The position numbers and the translations under genes are program-made. 30,295 bases of DNA from an uncultured Corynebacterium sp. GTDB taxonomy: Bacteria; Actinomycetota; Actinomycetes; Mycobacteriales; Mycobacteriaceae. Under the pieces are notes generated by a model that was not told the origin of the DNA, did no database searches, and was given only the letters and a program-made list of their open reading frames with translations. Location: the NCBI RefSeq assembly GCF_947253065.1, contig NZ_CAMXWS010000022.1, positions 1-30,295 on the forward strand. Reading direction: 5' to 3'. Every line of letters begins with the position of its first letter. The first letter of the stretch is position 1. Below, piece after piece: positions 7,173-14,780 of the stretch.

Positions 7173-9272
7173 TTACTTGATTGGGACAGGTCGATGAGTT
7201 TCGCCGTTTGAGTTGATCTCCTCCGTCTGGCGAGGAGTGCCATTATGTGAAGCCCCCTTTCTTTCGTTGTGGGGATGCTGAACTGCGGTAGCATGCCCGG
7301 CCTTCTTCTTCACGAATTCGAAAATCCAGACTGCGACTACTACAGCGATGGCTACGACGGACAAGGTCACGTTCGGGAGGAAAATGGTGAAGCCAGCGAC
7401 AGCGAGGACGAAACGAGACACGATGTTTGCCCGCGTCTCGACGAACTGGAGCCAGCCGGAGAATGCTGCGGCAAGCGCGAAAACCGCAACAATTGAAGCT
7501 GGGATAGTAAAGAGAATGGTGTTGGTATCTCCCTGAAGGATGATGGCTGGGTTAAGAGCGAACCCAAACGGCACCACGTACTTCACTGTCCCCAACCGCA
7601 TTGCTTCGAATGCGGTTGCCATCGGGGGTGCCTTAGAAATGCCGGCGGCTGCGAAGGCTGCGAGTCCAACCGGCGGGGTGATGTAGGAGACGGAAGCCCA
7701 GTAGATGATGAAGAGATGGGCAGCAATTACGTTCACACCCAGCTCGGTCAGCGCCGGGACCATCACGATTGCAAGGAACACGTACGCTGCAGAGATTGTC
7801 AGTCCCATTCCAAGCACGAAACAAGCGAGTGCACCGGCGATCAGAATCAGGACAACATTGTCGCCAACCAGAGCAATGAGATCGCGGGAAAGAGAAAGTG
7901 CGACACCCGTTGCGCTGAGTCCTCCGAGAATCAAACCGACTCCAGCAATGATTCCAAGAATTTTGGCGAGCGAGACACCTGCATCAATGACGACAGATGG
8001 TAAATCCTTCAACGTGAATTCGATTCGCGGTACGAGAAGCGCTATTAAAAGAAGAGCCAGAATCACCCAATAAGGGACCTGAGCCTCCGTTGGCGCAATG
8101 AAGAGAAGAACAGTCAGTAAAACCAAGGCGCACAGGTACGGCCAGCCTTTTAACAGAGTTGTTCGTGCCTTTGGCAGGTTCTCAGGCTGTTCCCCTTTGA
8201 AACCGCGCTGTGCGGCGTAGCCGTCAATTTGTAGATAAATGCCGAGGTAATAAAGAACTGCCGGGACCGTTGCAGCGATGAGGATCGATGTATACGAGAC
8301 GCCAGCGAAGGAGACCATCAGGAAGGCGGCTGTTCCCATAATCGGAGGGGTGATTGAGCCGGCAGAGGAGGCCGTTGCCTCAATAGCTCCGGCTGTCTTC
8401 TTAGAAAAACCAGCTCGAATCATGGATGGGATCGTCATTGGCCCGGTTGTCAGAACATTGGAGACTGCCGAGCCGGAGATCATTCCCATCGCGCCTGAAG
8501 ATGCAACGGTGACTTTTGCTGGGCCTCCCCTGAATCGGCCAAAAATCGCCATAGAAATCTCGTTGAAAAAAGTTGCTCCCCCGGTGTGCTGGAGCACCAC
8601 GCCAAAAACCATGAAACCAATCAGGATTGTCGCTGCTGTTTCAAGTGGAAGACCAAGGATGGACTCAGTCCCCATTGCATGGATTTGGGCGAGAGTCTTA
8701 ATGTCATACTCGATACCTTCGAGGAAGGGAACCGGAATCTTGGATGCGACGAGGGGGTAGAGCGCGACGACGAGCGCTAATCCTGCAACCAATGGGCCGG
8801 CGGAACGGCGCAAAATCTCAATAATCAGAGCCCAGAAGATGAAGCTCATGACAGTCGCAGTAATTGGGGCGATGTAAGCCCAGCCGTATTCAGTTATTTC
8901 TTCGCCGCGGAAGGCGAACCAAATACAAACAGCGCAGAGGATGACTGCGAGCAGCACGTCATAAAAGGGAACGCCTTGCTCATTCTCGTCAGCATCGGCG
9001 TGGTTTGTGCCTTTCAACGGGATGGTCAAGAAGACGATCGGTAGGAAGCATGCGCTGATCAGGTACAGGAAAGAATTCGTAGGTAGAGATACCCCGCCAA
9101 TATTCAGGAAGAAAACGTGATTAATGGATAAGAGCACGCCGGCGAGGGTGAGGACCACGACCACAAATTTCCACGGTGCTGTAAGACGGGAGTTGGTCTC
9201 GTCGGAAGTTGCTGCAGTCGGTGGTGAAGTATCTGCGCTTTGCGTTTCAAGTTCGGCAGTTTTTGTGAGCAT
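7173..9272 (-). CDS. TRAP transporter permease, fused DctQM type (TAXI-TRAP)
   Basis: An inner-membrane secondary transporter that, in this family, imports organic anions with a binding protein and an ion gradient, usually Na+. The 699-residue protein is hydrophobic over most of its length, with many membrane segments beginning at about residue 34. A cytoplasmic-type tail of about 50 polar residues ends it. The large-subunit signature GSAVSNVLTTGPMTIPSMIR lies at about 267-286, followed by SSAGSITPPIMGTAAFLM. The length fits the fused small-plus-large subunit permeases that pair with TAXI receptors. It starts 20 bases behind the TAXI gene, so the two form one transporter. Ligands of TAXI systems are poorly known; the enzymes downstream point to a carboxylic acid. 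Confidence 0.93.
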   Translation of the reverse strand: MLTKTAELETQSADTSPPTAATSDETNSRLTAPWKFVVVVLTLAGVLLSINHVFFLNIGGVSLPTNSFLYLISACFLPIVFLTIPLKGTNHADADENEQGVPFYDVLLAVILCAVCIWFAFRGEEITEYGWAYIAPITATVMSFIFWALIIEILRRSAGPLVAGLALVVALYPLVASKIPVPFLEGIEYDIKTLAQIHAMGTESILGLPLETAATILIGFMVFGVVLQHTGGATFFNEISMAIFGRFRGGPAKVTVASSGAMGMISGSAVSNVLTTGPMTIPSMIRAGFSKKTAGAIEATASSAGSITPPIMGTAAFLMVSFAGVSYTSILIAATVPAVLYYLGIYLQIDGYAAQRGFKGEQPENLPKARTTLLKGWPYLCALVLLTVLLFIAPTEAQVPYWVILALLLIALLVPRIEFTLKDLPSVVIDAGVSLAKILGIIAGVGLILGGLSATGVALSLSRDLIALVGDNVVLILIAGALACFVLGMGLTISAAYVFLAIVMVPALTELGVNVIAAHLFIIYWASVSYITPPVGLAAFAAAGISKAPPMATAFEAMRLGTVKYVVPFGFALNPAIILQGDTNTILFTIPASIVAVFALAAAFSGWLQFVETRANIVSRFVLAVAGFTIFLPNVTLSVVAIAVVVAVWIFEFVKKKAGHATAVQHPHNERKGASHNGTPRQTEEINSNGETHRPVPIK

Positions 9273-9292
9273 TTCGAATCACTTCTTTCCCT

Positions 9293-10453
9293 TTAGTGAT
9301 CAAATCCGGGCAGCTCGGGAAGGTTTTCCTTTTTCCAAGTGACCCAGTCTTTGGTGATTGCTGCGCTTTCTTTAGGGCGATATGCACCATGCTTTTGCCA
9401 GAAAGTTGGCCAGGCTTCATGCATCTTTGATTCGCGCGCCAACAGCGCATCTTGCTGACGCTGGTGGACGTCTTTCCAGCGGCCTCGTTCGCGGAGGACC
9501 TTTACCGCAGCTTCATGGAAGGGAACGACCATTGGTTCGAGGAGGATCTCATCGACTGCAAACGCCTTCATATCTGGGGTAGCGTCTCGATAATTTTCGA
9601 AATTATCGATGATCGTGTTGAGGACGGACTCGATTTCTCCAGCAGGTTGTTCCGCAAGCGTTGTTAGCGGGATCGAGTACTCCATCACATTGACGAGTTC
9701 GTTGGGCTGCGCGCCGACTGCATTGGGGAGTCCGTTGACACGCACCATTGGTGCTAGGTAGTCCCAGCCCTCGTAATCTTCGGGATTTCCGCTGAGATCG
9801 ATCCACTGAATGGGGTGGCGGACATTGAGCTCCTGGATATTTGAGCCTTGAATATTTTGGTACATCGCATCCAGATGTCCTGATGCGAGAGCCTCAGCTT
9901 GTGCCGAATAGGTAGTTTCGACGGGGATGACATCGTCCCAGGTCAAGCCGCCCAAGTTGAGGATTGCCTCAAGCTTTCGATTCATTGAGGTGCTAGCAAG
10001 CAGTCGTGGATAACGTTTGCCCTTCAGATCTGCGGGCTTTGTGATGTTGGAGTCTTTCCTTGCAAGTACTCCATAGCCACCAGGTGGAGACCAGATGGCT
10101 CGAATGGGTTGTGGTCCCCATTGCTCGGAGCAGAATTCATCGTTGCCTTCGAAGGCGTAGTAGTACTCATCACCTGTCCGCGCATAGGATGCGATGCCTG
10201 ACATAAGGGGAGCAATACGGGCGATGCCCGAGTCTCCGGTCATGAGGCGAACTCGGGCCCCGGTTTCGGTCGTGATCAAATTTGCTAGTGCAGCAACGTC
10301 GTTATATGTGCCTGTTCCGGCTTTGTAGGTCGTCCAAACCATTTGATGAGGAAGGGCGCTGACTCTGGACGGGGCGGGCTTGCCGCAACCGGCGAGTGCT
10401 GAAACGCCGACTAAACCCATTCCCGCGAGGAATGCTCTGCGTGAGAAGTTCAT
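9293..10453 (-). CDS. TAXI-family TRAP solute-binding lipoprotein
   Basis: Extracytoplasmic receptor for the permease downstream. The start chosen is ATG at 10453, preceded by TTAGGAG, giving 386 residues; a longer frame adds 33 residues without signal-peptide character. The N-terminus has twin arginines (NFSRRAFLAG, a Tat-like motif), a hydrophobic stretch and a lipobox LAGC with Cys23, so the mature protein should be lipid-anchored, as expected in a Gram-positive. The body fits the TAXI/NMT1-like fold: TYKAGTGTYNDVAALANLI near the N-terminus, PPGGYGVLARKDSNI in the middle and ADLKGKRYPRL after it. It is the first gene of the operon; its ligand should be the pathway substrate. Confidence 0.9.
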   Translation of the reverse strand: MNFSRRAFLAGMGLVGVSALAGCGKPAPSRVSALPHQMVWTTYKAGTGTYNDVAALANLITTETGARVRLMTGDSGIARIAPLMSGIASYARTGDEYYYAFEGNDEFCSEQWGPQPIRAIWSPPGGYGVLARKDSNITKPADLKGKRYPRLLASTSMNRKLEAILNLGGLTWDDVIPVETTYSAQAEALASGHLDAMYQNIQGSNIQELNVRHPIQWIDLSGNPEDYEGWDYLAPMVRVNGLPNAVGAQPNELVNVMEYSIPLTTLAEQPAGEIESVLNTIIDNFENYRDATPDMKAFAVDEILLEPMVVPFHEAAVKVLRERGRWKDVHQRQQDALLARESKMHEAWPTFWQKHGAYRPKESAAITKDWVTWKKENLPELPGFDH

Positions 10454-10532
10454 GCTGCTCCTAACTGATTGACGTGCCGATATATGTTTTGCTACAAAAC
10501 TTAATTTCGGCTTGGGCGAAAGCTTAGGGCAG

Positions 10533-10582
10533 TCGTGTGTGGCCTGGAACACGAATTTGTAATTATGCGTTCTGGGACACGA
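10533..10582. promoter_or_regulatory. Candidate LysR operator in the divergent promoter region
   Basis: TCGTGT (10533-10538) and ACACGA (10549-10554) form a perfect inverted repeat with a 10-base spacer. A third half-site, ACACGA, lies at 10577-10582 within a direct repeat CTGGRACACGA (10544-10554 and 10572-10582, 28 bases apart). LysR-family regulators typically bind a dyad plus an offset activation site in such divergent regions. The site lies 80-130 bases before the TAXI start and 65-114 before the LysR start. A second inverted repeat, GTTTTG-cta-CAAAAC, lies at 10486-10500. I could not place convincing -10/-35 boxes. Confidence 0.5.
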
Positions 10583-10646
10583 TTGTTTCTGGATTCGTTA
10601 TCATTTCGTCCAGTTGGTTAGCGGGCATTCTTGCTAGCAGGAACTC

Positions 10647-11561
10647 ATGGAAACGGAAGTTGAGATGGAAGTTAGTCAGGCGCGAGCGTTCTTAGTTCTT
10701 GCTGAGGAACTGCATTTCGGTAGGGCTGCAGAAAGACTTCATATGACTCAGCCGCCATTTAGTCGTCTCATTCGTCAGATTGAAAATGAGACAGGCCTTC
10801 TTCTTTTTTCGCGGAGTACACGTCAAGTTGAATTGACCGCTGCTGGTTCTGCGCTTGTGCCATCCGCGCGCGACCTTGTGGAAACTGCAGAGTCTCTGGA
10901 GAAGATGACCCAAGCTCTTAGTGAGGGGCGACTCGGTGAAGTGAAACTCGCTTTTACTGGGTCTTCCTTCTATAAGGGACTTGCTGATCTATCTCGCTTG
11001 GTCCGTTCCAAGATTCCTAATCTGGATTTACAGTTGCTCCCATCGAAATTCTCTCCACAGGGATTGGAGGGAGTCCTGGAAGGCGATTTCGATCTGGCGA
11101 TTGGCCGTTGGGATTCCCTTCCCAGTGAAGTCGAGTCTCTTCATCTCGGTACCGAAAGCATTTGTATTGCGGTTCCGGCTGGCAGTTCCCTTGCGAAAAG
11201 AACGATGGTCACGATGGAGGAATTGAGCCAAGAGTCCTGGGTCATGCTTCCAGGGGGCCGAAGCTCAACTCTGAATCAACGGTTGCTTCGAAGGGCCAAG
11301 GCGGCAGGCTTTGAGCCCCAGATCGTGCAACAAAGCGCCGACTCATGGACGCAAATGGCGCTGATATCTGGAGGGGTCGGCATCGCGTTCACGCTGGACT
11401 CGGTGCGCGACAGCCTTCGGGCCGAAGATGTCTCATTCATCGCTCTTGAGCCACGTGAGCTTATTGATGTGCATCTGATCTGGAGAAAAGACAACGATGA
11501 TCCTGTGCTGGCGCCCGTGCTTGAGCTTGCCCGTTATTTGTGGCCAGGGGATGAAGGCTAG
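10647..11561 (+). CDS. LysR-family transcriptional regulator
   Basis: DNA-binding regulator of 304 residues, the usual size. The N-terminal winged HTH is clear: AFLVLAEELHFGRAAERLH, then MTQPPFSRLIRQIE with the recognition helix, then LLFSRSTRQVELTAAG. A periplasmic-binding-protein-like effector domain follows from about residue 90. The ATG at 10647 has AGGA five bases upstream; an in-frame ATG six codons later is an alternative. It is divergent from the TAXI-led operon and thus its probable activator, with the imported acid or its CoA ester as likely inducer. The HTH resembles aromatic-acid regulators of the BenM/CatM group, but that does not prove an aromatic substrate. Confidence 0.93.
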   Translation: METEVEMEVSQARAFLVLAEELHFGRAAERLHMTQPPFSRLIRQIENETGLLLFSRSTRQVELTAAGSALVPSARDLVETAESLEKMTQALSEGRLGEVKLAFTGSSFYKGLADLSRLVRSKIPNLDLQLLPSKFSPQGLEGVLEGDFDLAIGRWDSLPSEVESLHLGTESICIAVPAGSSLAKRTMVTMEELSQESWVMLPGGRSSTLNQRLLRRAKAAGFEPQIVQQSADSWTQMALISGGVGIAFTLDSVRDSLRAEDVSFIALEPRELIDVHLIWRKDNDDPVLAPVLELARYLWPGDEG

Positions 11562-11710
11562 ATTGTTCCAGCTTTAAGCATTGATGCTTCTAAAACCGGA
11601 ATTAATGGTCACATTGGACAAGGGGCCCGTAAGCGCTGTTTACCGTAGATTTTAGATTTTGGGCCAAATCACGGAGTGCCCCACTCTTGTTGTGCTTGTG
11701 AGGAAAAGTC

Positions 11711-12826
11711 ATGGACCGGCTGAAACGTCTAGCAATCTATCTGGGTGGTTTTGTTGGCCCATACGGAGCGCAAAGCTTGGTCGTGGTCGTTCCGGATATG
11801 GCGGAAACTTTTGCTATCCCGATTGATAGTGCGGCAATTGCTTTGAGTGTCTATGCACTGCCCTTTGCCTGTTTAATGCTTTTTTCGACACGAATGGTGA
11901 GAAAACTGCGGCCAAAGATGGTCGTTTCAACAGCATTCTTAGTGACCGCTATGGCAGCACTGGCCTGCATGTTTGCGCCTAGCTGGTACCTTTTTCTGTT
12001 TTTCTACATGTTGATGGGGCTCGCGAACGCTTTCACTCTGCCTGTTCTGCAGGTCATGCTCCAGAGGATTCACTCTCCACGAAATCTCGGGGCAGCGCTC
12101 GGAACGTACACTTCGATGCAAGCACTCGGTACATTTTCCGCCCCGGTTTCTGCAGGACTATTTTCTGTATTCAACTGGCAAATGCTGTTCTTAGTCAGCA
12201 TTGGTTTTTCAGTCGCCATCGTTGTCATTGGTTTACCTGAAGTGGAGCCTTTAGATAGTGCTTCATCTTCCCAGGAGCGAGTCAAGCTTTTCCCGTTGGC
12301 GACGCACATGCTCACATTGCTGGTGGTGGGTATGAGCTCCGCTGGACTGTCGGTTGTTTTCGCGCTGCATCTTTTTGAGCATTTCCATTTGGATCCACCT
12401 TCCCGAGGAACGGTCGTCATGCTGGGCGGACTCGCATCGTTTTTCCTGGCTCGACAGATTGGTAGAGCTGGGGATCGTTTGGGAGTTCTGAAAGTGCTGG
12501 TGACTTGCCTTGGTTTCTGTGCGTTGAGTCTTCTTGCGATACCGTTTGTTTCGAAACTCTTTGTCTTGGCTATGGCTTGGGCTGTTGTAGTGGTGTCCTC
12601 GCAAGGAGTGCAAACTTTTGTTTCCTATATCGTGTTGCGTGGCCCAAGAGGGGCAGTGTTGAACTCAACTGCCAGTGCTATGAGAACGTTCGGGGTGGCA
12701 TTGTCGCCGATGATCTTTGTCGGTGTTTATCTTTCGAACTACTGGGCTGCTTTTGCGGTGCCGGCAACGTTGGTTCTGGCAATGGTCCCACTTCAGGTCT
12801 TGGCTAAGAAAGTGCAACCCTATTAG
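11711..12826 (+). CDS. MFS transporter
   Basis: A 371-residue integral membrane protein of the major facilitator superfamily, shorter than the common 400-450. Hydrophobic helices run through most of the sequence. RMVRKLRPKMVV (about 61-72) sits at the position of the conserved cytoplasmic 2-3 loop, although the usual DRxGRR form is degenerate; a second copy is better preserved as GRAGDRLGVLKV in the C-terminal half. A polar loop, DSASSSQERV, divides the two halves. The start ATG at 11711 has AGGAAAAG upstream. It follows LysR by 149 bases on the same strand and shares the lower codon bias of the block. It may be a second uptake route, an exporter of an intermediate, or unrelated cargo; the direction of transport is unknown. 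Confidence 0.85.
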   Translation: MDRLKRLAIYLGGFVGPYGAQSLVVVVPDMAETFAIPIDSAAIALSVYALPFACLMLFSTRMVRKLRPKMVVSTAFLVTAMAALACMFAPSWYLFLFFYMLMGLANAFTLPVLQVMLQRIHSPRNLGAALGTYTSMQALGTFSAPVSAGLFSVFNWQMLFLVSIGFSVAIVVIGLPEVEPLDSASSSQERVKLFPLATHMLTLLVVGMSSAGLSVVFALHLFEHFHLDPPSRGTVVMLGGLASFFLARQIGRAGDRLGVLKVLVTCLGFCALSLLAIPFVSKLFVLAMAWAVVVVSSQGVQTFVSYIVLRGPRGAVLNSTASAMRTFGVALSPMIFVGVYLSNYWAAFAVPATLVLAMVPLQVLAKKVQPY

Positions 12827-12834
12827 TTACTCCC

Positions 12835-12852
12835 GCTACGCTGTCAGCGAAC
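12835..12852 (+). promoter_or_regulatory. Candidate ClgR operator upstream of clpP1
   Basis: CGC-TGTCA-GCGAAC (12839-12852) with A at 12838 closely matches the ClgR-box form published for C. glutamicum (CGC...GCG core with a W-W-S tail), as I remember it, with about two mismatches. It lies about 90 bases before the clpP1 start and directly upstream of a SigH-like promoter, the arrangement reported for clpP1P2. It begins only 9 bases after the MFS stop codon. Confidence 0.6.
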
Positions 12853-12866
12853 ATGGCCCCACAGGT

Positions 12867-12893
12867 GGAATCCCAAGCTAGGGTGGGGCGTTA
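12867..12893 (+). promoter_or_regulatory. Candidate SigH (ECF sigma) promoter of clpP1P2
   Basis: GGAAT (12867-12871) and CGTTA (12889-12893) are separated by 17 bases, matching the SigH heat/redox-stress promoter form (GGAAT, 16-18 bases, YGTTR). It lies just downstream of the ClgR-like box and 47 bases before the clpP1 start. SigH plus ClgR control of clpP1P2 is established in C. glutamicum; here it is inferred from sequence alone. Confidence 0.65.
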
Positions 12894-12939
12894 TCGTAGG
12901 CGAGAAACGATGATTGAAATGACTAAAAGGAGCACATCG

Positions 12940-13521
12940 ATGACTTCTCCGGCAGCCGGAATGAACCTGGGCGACTCGGTGTACGAGCGTCTGCTGCGTG
13001 AGCGCATTATCTTCCTGGGGCAGCAGGTGGACGATGAGATCGCGAATAAGCTGTGCGCGCAGATCTTGCTGTTGTCTGCGGAGGATCCGCACCGTGATAT
13101 CTCGCTGTACATCAACTCCCCGGGTGGTTCCGTGACGGCGGGCATGGCTATTTACGACACGATGAAGTACTCGCCGTGCGATATTGCCACCTACGGCATG
13201 GGTCTGGCTGCATCGATGGGGCAGTTCCTTTTGTCGGGCGGCACGAAGGGCAAGCGTTTCGCCTTGCCGCATGCGCGCATCATGATGCACCAGCCGTCGG
13301 CAGGTGTGGGCGGTACTGCCGCTGATATTGCGATCCAGGCTGAGCAATTCGCGCAGACGAAGCGTGAGATGGCTGAACTGATCGCTGAGCACACTGGCCA
13401 GTCGTTTGAGCAGATCACCAAGGATTCGGACCGTGACCGTTGGTTCACCGCCCAGGAGGCGAAGGATTACGGCATCGTCGACCACGTGATCAGCAGCGCG
13501 CAGGGCACGATCAGCAACTAA
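12940..13521 (+). CDS. clpP1: ATP-dependent Clp protease proteolytic subunit 1
   Basis: Serine peptidase subunit of the Clp protease. Together with ClpP2 it forms the mixed double-ring core that degrades proteins unfolded by ClpX or ClpC. The start chosen is ATG at 12940, preceded by AAAAGGAG, giving 193 residues; the frame is open for 29 more codons, but those run through the promoter region. The catalytic triad is Ser92 (GLAASMGQ), His117 (MMHQPS) and Asp166 (DSDRDRW), with the same spacing as E. coli Ser97/His122/Asp171. YINSPGGSVTAG lines the substrate groove. clpP2 follows 31 bases later. The codon use returns to the strong GC-ending bias here, marking the backbone side of the accessory block. 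Confidence 0.97.
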   Translation: MTSPAAGMNLGDSVYERLLRERIIFLGQQVDDEIANKLCAQILLLSAEDPHRDISLYINSPGGSVTAGMAIYDTMKYSPCDIATYGMGLAASMGQFLLSGGTKGKRFALPHARIMMHQPSAGVGGTAADIAIQAEQFAQTKREMAELIAEHTGQSFEQITKDSDRDRWFTAQEAKDYGIVDHVISSAQGTISN

Positions 13522-13552
13522 CCGGCAGAGAAACAAAGAGGAGATAAAAACT

Positions 13553-14173
13553 ATGTCTTTCCAGATGCCCAACTCCCGTTACGTCCTGCCGAGCTTCATC
13601 GAGCAGTCGTCGTTCGGCACGAAGGAAACTAACCCGTATTCGAAGCTGTTCGAGGAGCGCATTATCTTCCTGGGCACCCAGGTAGATGACACGTCGGCGA
13701 ATGACATCATGGCGCAGCTGCTCGTGCTTGAGTCGCAGGATCCGGACCGTGACATCACGATGTACATCAACTCGCCGGGTGGTTCTTTCACCTCGCTGAT
13801 GGCCATTTATGACACGATGCAGTACGTCCGCCCGGATGTGCAGACCGTGTGTCTTGGCCAGGCGGCATCGGCAGCCGCGGTCATTCTCGCCGCTGGTGCG
13901 CCGGGTAAGCGTGCAGCATTGCCGAATTCGCGCGTGCTGATCCACCAGCCGGCAACCCAGGGTACTCAGGGCCAGGTGTCGGATCTGGAGATCCAGGCGC
14001 AGGAGATCGAGCGTATGCGTCGCCTCATGGAGGACACGCTGGCGCACCACTCGGGTCGTACCGCTGAGCAGGTTCGCATTGACACTGACCGCGACAAGAT
14101 TCTCACGGCAGCTGAGGCTGTTGAGTACGGCATCATCGACCAGGTCTTTGATTACCGCAAGCTCAACGCTTAA
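13553..14173 (+). CDS. clpP2: ATP-dependent Clp protease proteolytic subunit 2
   Basis: Second ClpP subunit of the actinobacterial ClpP1P2 peptidase. It has 206 residues, with an N-terminal extension over ClpP1 that is often trimmed in this family. The catalytic residues are Ser106 (GQAASAAA), His131 (LIHQPA) and Asp181 (DTDRDK), one residue further from His than in ClpP1 because of an inserted residue in the QGTQGQ loop. In mycobacteria ClpP2 docks the ATPase ring; the same is likely here. The ATG at 13553 is preceded by GAGGAG, and the gene is co-transcribed with clpP1. A GC-rich terminator follows 28 bases after the stop. Confidence 0.97.
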   Translation: MSFQMPNSRYVLPSFIEQSSFGTKETNPYSKLFEERIIFLGTQVDDTSANDIMAQLLVLESQDPDRDITMYINSPGGSFTSLMAIYDTMQYVRPDVQTVCLGQAASAAAVILAAGAPGKRAALPNSRVLIHQPATQGTQGQVSDLEIQAQEIERMRRLMEDTLAHHSGRTAEQVRIDTDRDKILTAAEAVEYGIIDQVFDYRKLNA

Positions 14174-14200
14174 AAAGAGCGCCCTCGCTTATCGACGAAT

Positions 14201-14238
14201 AAACCCGCCGCCTCCATTCCGGAAGCGGCGGGTTTCGT
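14201..14238. terminator. Terminator between clpP2 and the convergent lipoprotein gene
   Basis: AAACCCGCCGC (14201-14211) pairs perfectly with GCGGCGGGTTT (14225-14235), 11 bp around a 13-base loop that itself contains TTCCGGAA. The A run on the left and T run on the right allow use from both strands, ending clpP1P2 and the minus-strand lipoprotein gene at 14249. Confidence 0.92.
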
Positions 14239-14248
14239 TGTACGCGTT

Positions 14249-14761
14249 TTAGTCGCAGACAATCATGTTCTCTTTGAGCTCAGCTGGTGCACCGAGCTCA
14301 TCCATCTTGGCTTCGTCGTAGCAATTGAAGCCGGTGAGCGTGGTGCCGTCTGGTTCGATACGGACCCACTCTTTGCCGTCCCACTGGAGGTATTCAGTGT
14401 GGTCGGTGGCGTATGTGCCAACCTTGGCGAGTTTACCGTCGCAGAAGGATTGGACGGTATCGCCGATCCCGCCTTCTTCAACTGATTTCCAATCGCACGG
14501 TCCCTTGTTGGAGTCTTTCTTGGCAGGGGTGTCTTCTGCTCCGTCTGATTCGGTCTCGTAGATCGTGGAGATCGTGGTGGATGGCCGGGAGCTGGATTCC
14601 TTCAAAGACTCTGCAGATTCGGTGGTCTCCTCAGTAGAAGCGGAGGTTGGTGCTGCGGACAGATCTGGTTCTGCGAGGGTGTCGTCAGAACTAGAGCAGG
14701 CAACCATAGCCAGGGGGAGAGTCAGTGCGCACAGGGCGCTGGCGAGGCGGCGGGAAGACAT
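14249..14761 (-). CDS. Putative secreted lipoprotein, unknown function
   Basis: A 170-residue protein that I do not recognise. The N-terminus is a lipoprotein signal peptide: SSRR, a hydrophobic stretch, and lipobox MVAC with Cys22. A Ser/Thr/Glu-rich linker of about 65 residues follows, resembling a wall-spanning spacer. The C-terminal ~80 residues form a small domain with four cysteines (PCDW, SFCDG, FNCYD, IVCD), which could form two disulfides outside the cell, and Trp-containing strands (YLQWDGKEWVRI). AAAGG precedes the ATG at 14761. The alpha/beta-hydrolase gene ends 19 bases upstream on the same strand, so the two may be co-transcribed. Confidence 0.8.
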   Translation of the reverse strand: MSSRRLASALCALTLPLAMVACSSSDDTLAEPDLSAAPTSASTEETTESAESLKESSSRPSTTISTIYETESDGAEDTPAKKDSNKGPCDWKSVEEGGIGDTVQSFCDGKLAKVGTYATDHTEYLQWDGKEWVRIEPDGTTLTGFNCYDEAKMDELGAPAELKENMIVCD

Positions 14762-14780
14762 TGAGACCTTTCTATGAGAG

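Larger units (their letters stand above)
1852..12826. other. Accessory carboxylate-catabolism block inserted between tig and clpP1
   Basis: Nine genes lie between tig and clpP1, which are close neighbours in the corynebacterial order I know. By eye the block uses many more A/T-ending codons (TTT, GAA, ATT, CTT, TTG) than tig, clpP, valS or fadAB. That suggests acquisition from a less GC-rich or less biased source. No integrase, insertion sequence or flanking direct repeat was found, so the mode of entry is unknown. The limits given are simply the outer gene ends. The tRNA genes upstream are separated from it by tig. Confidence 0.55.
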
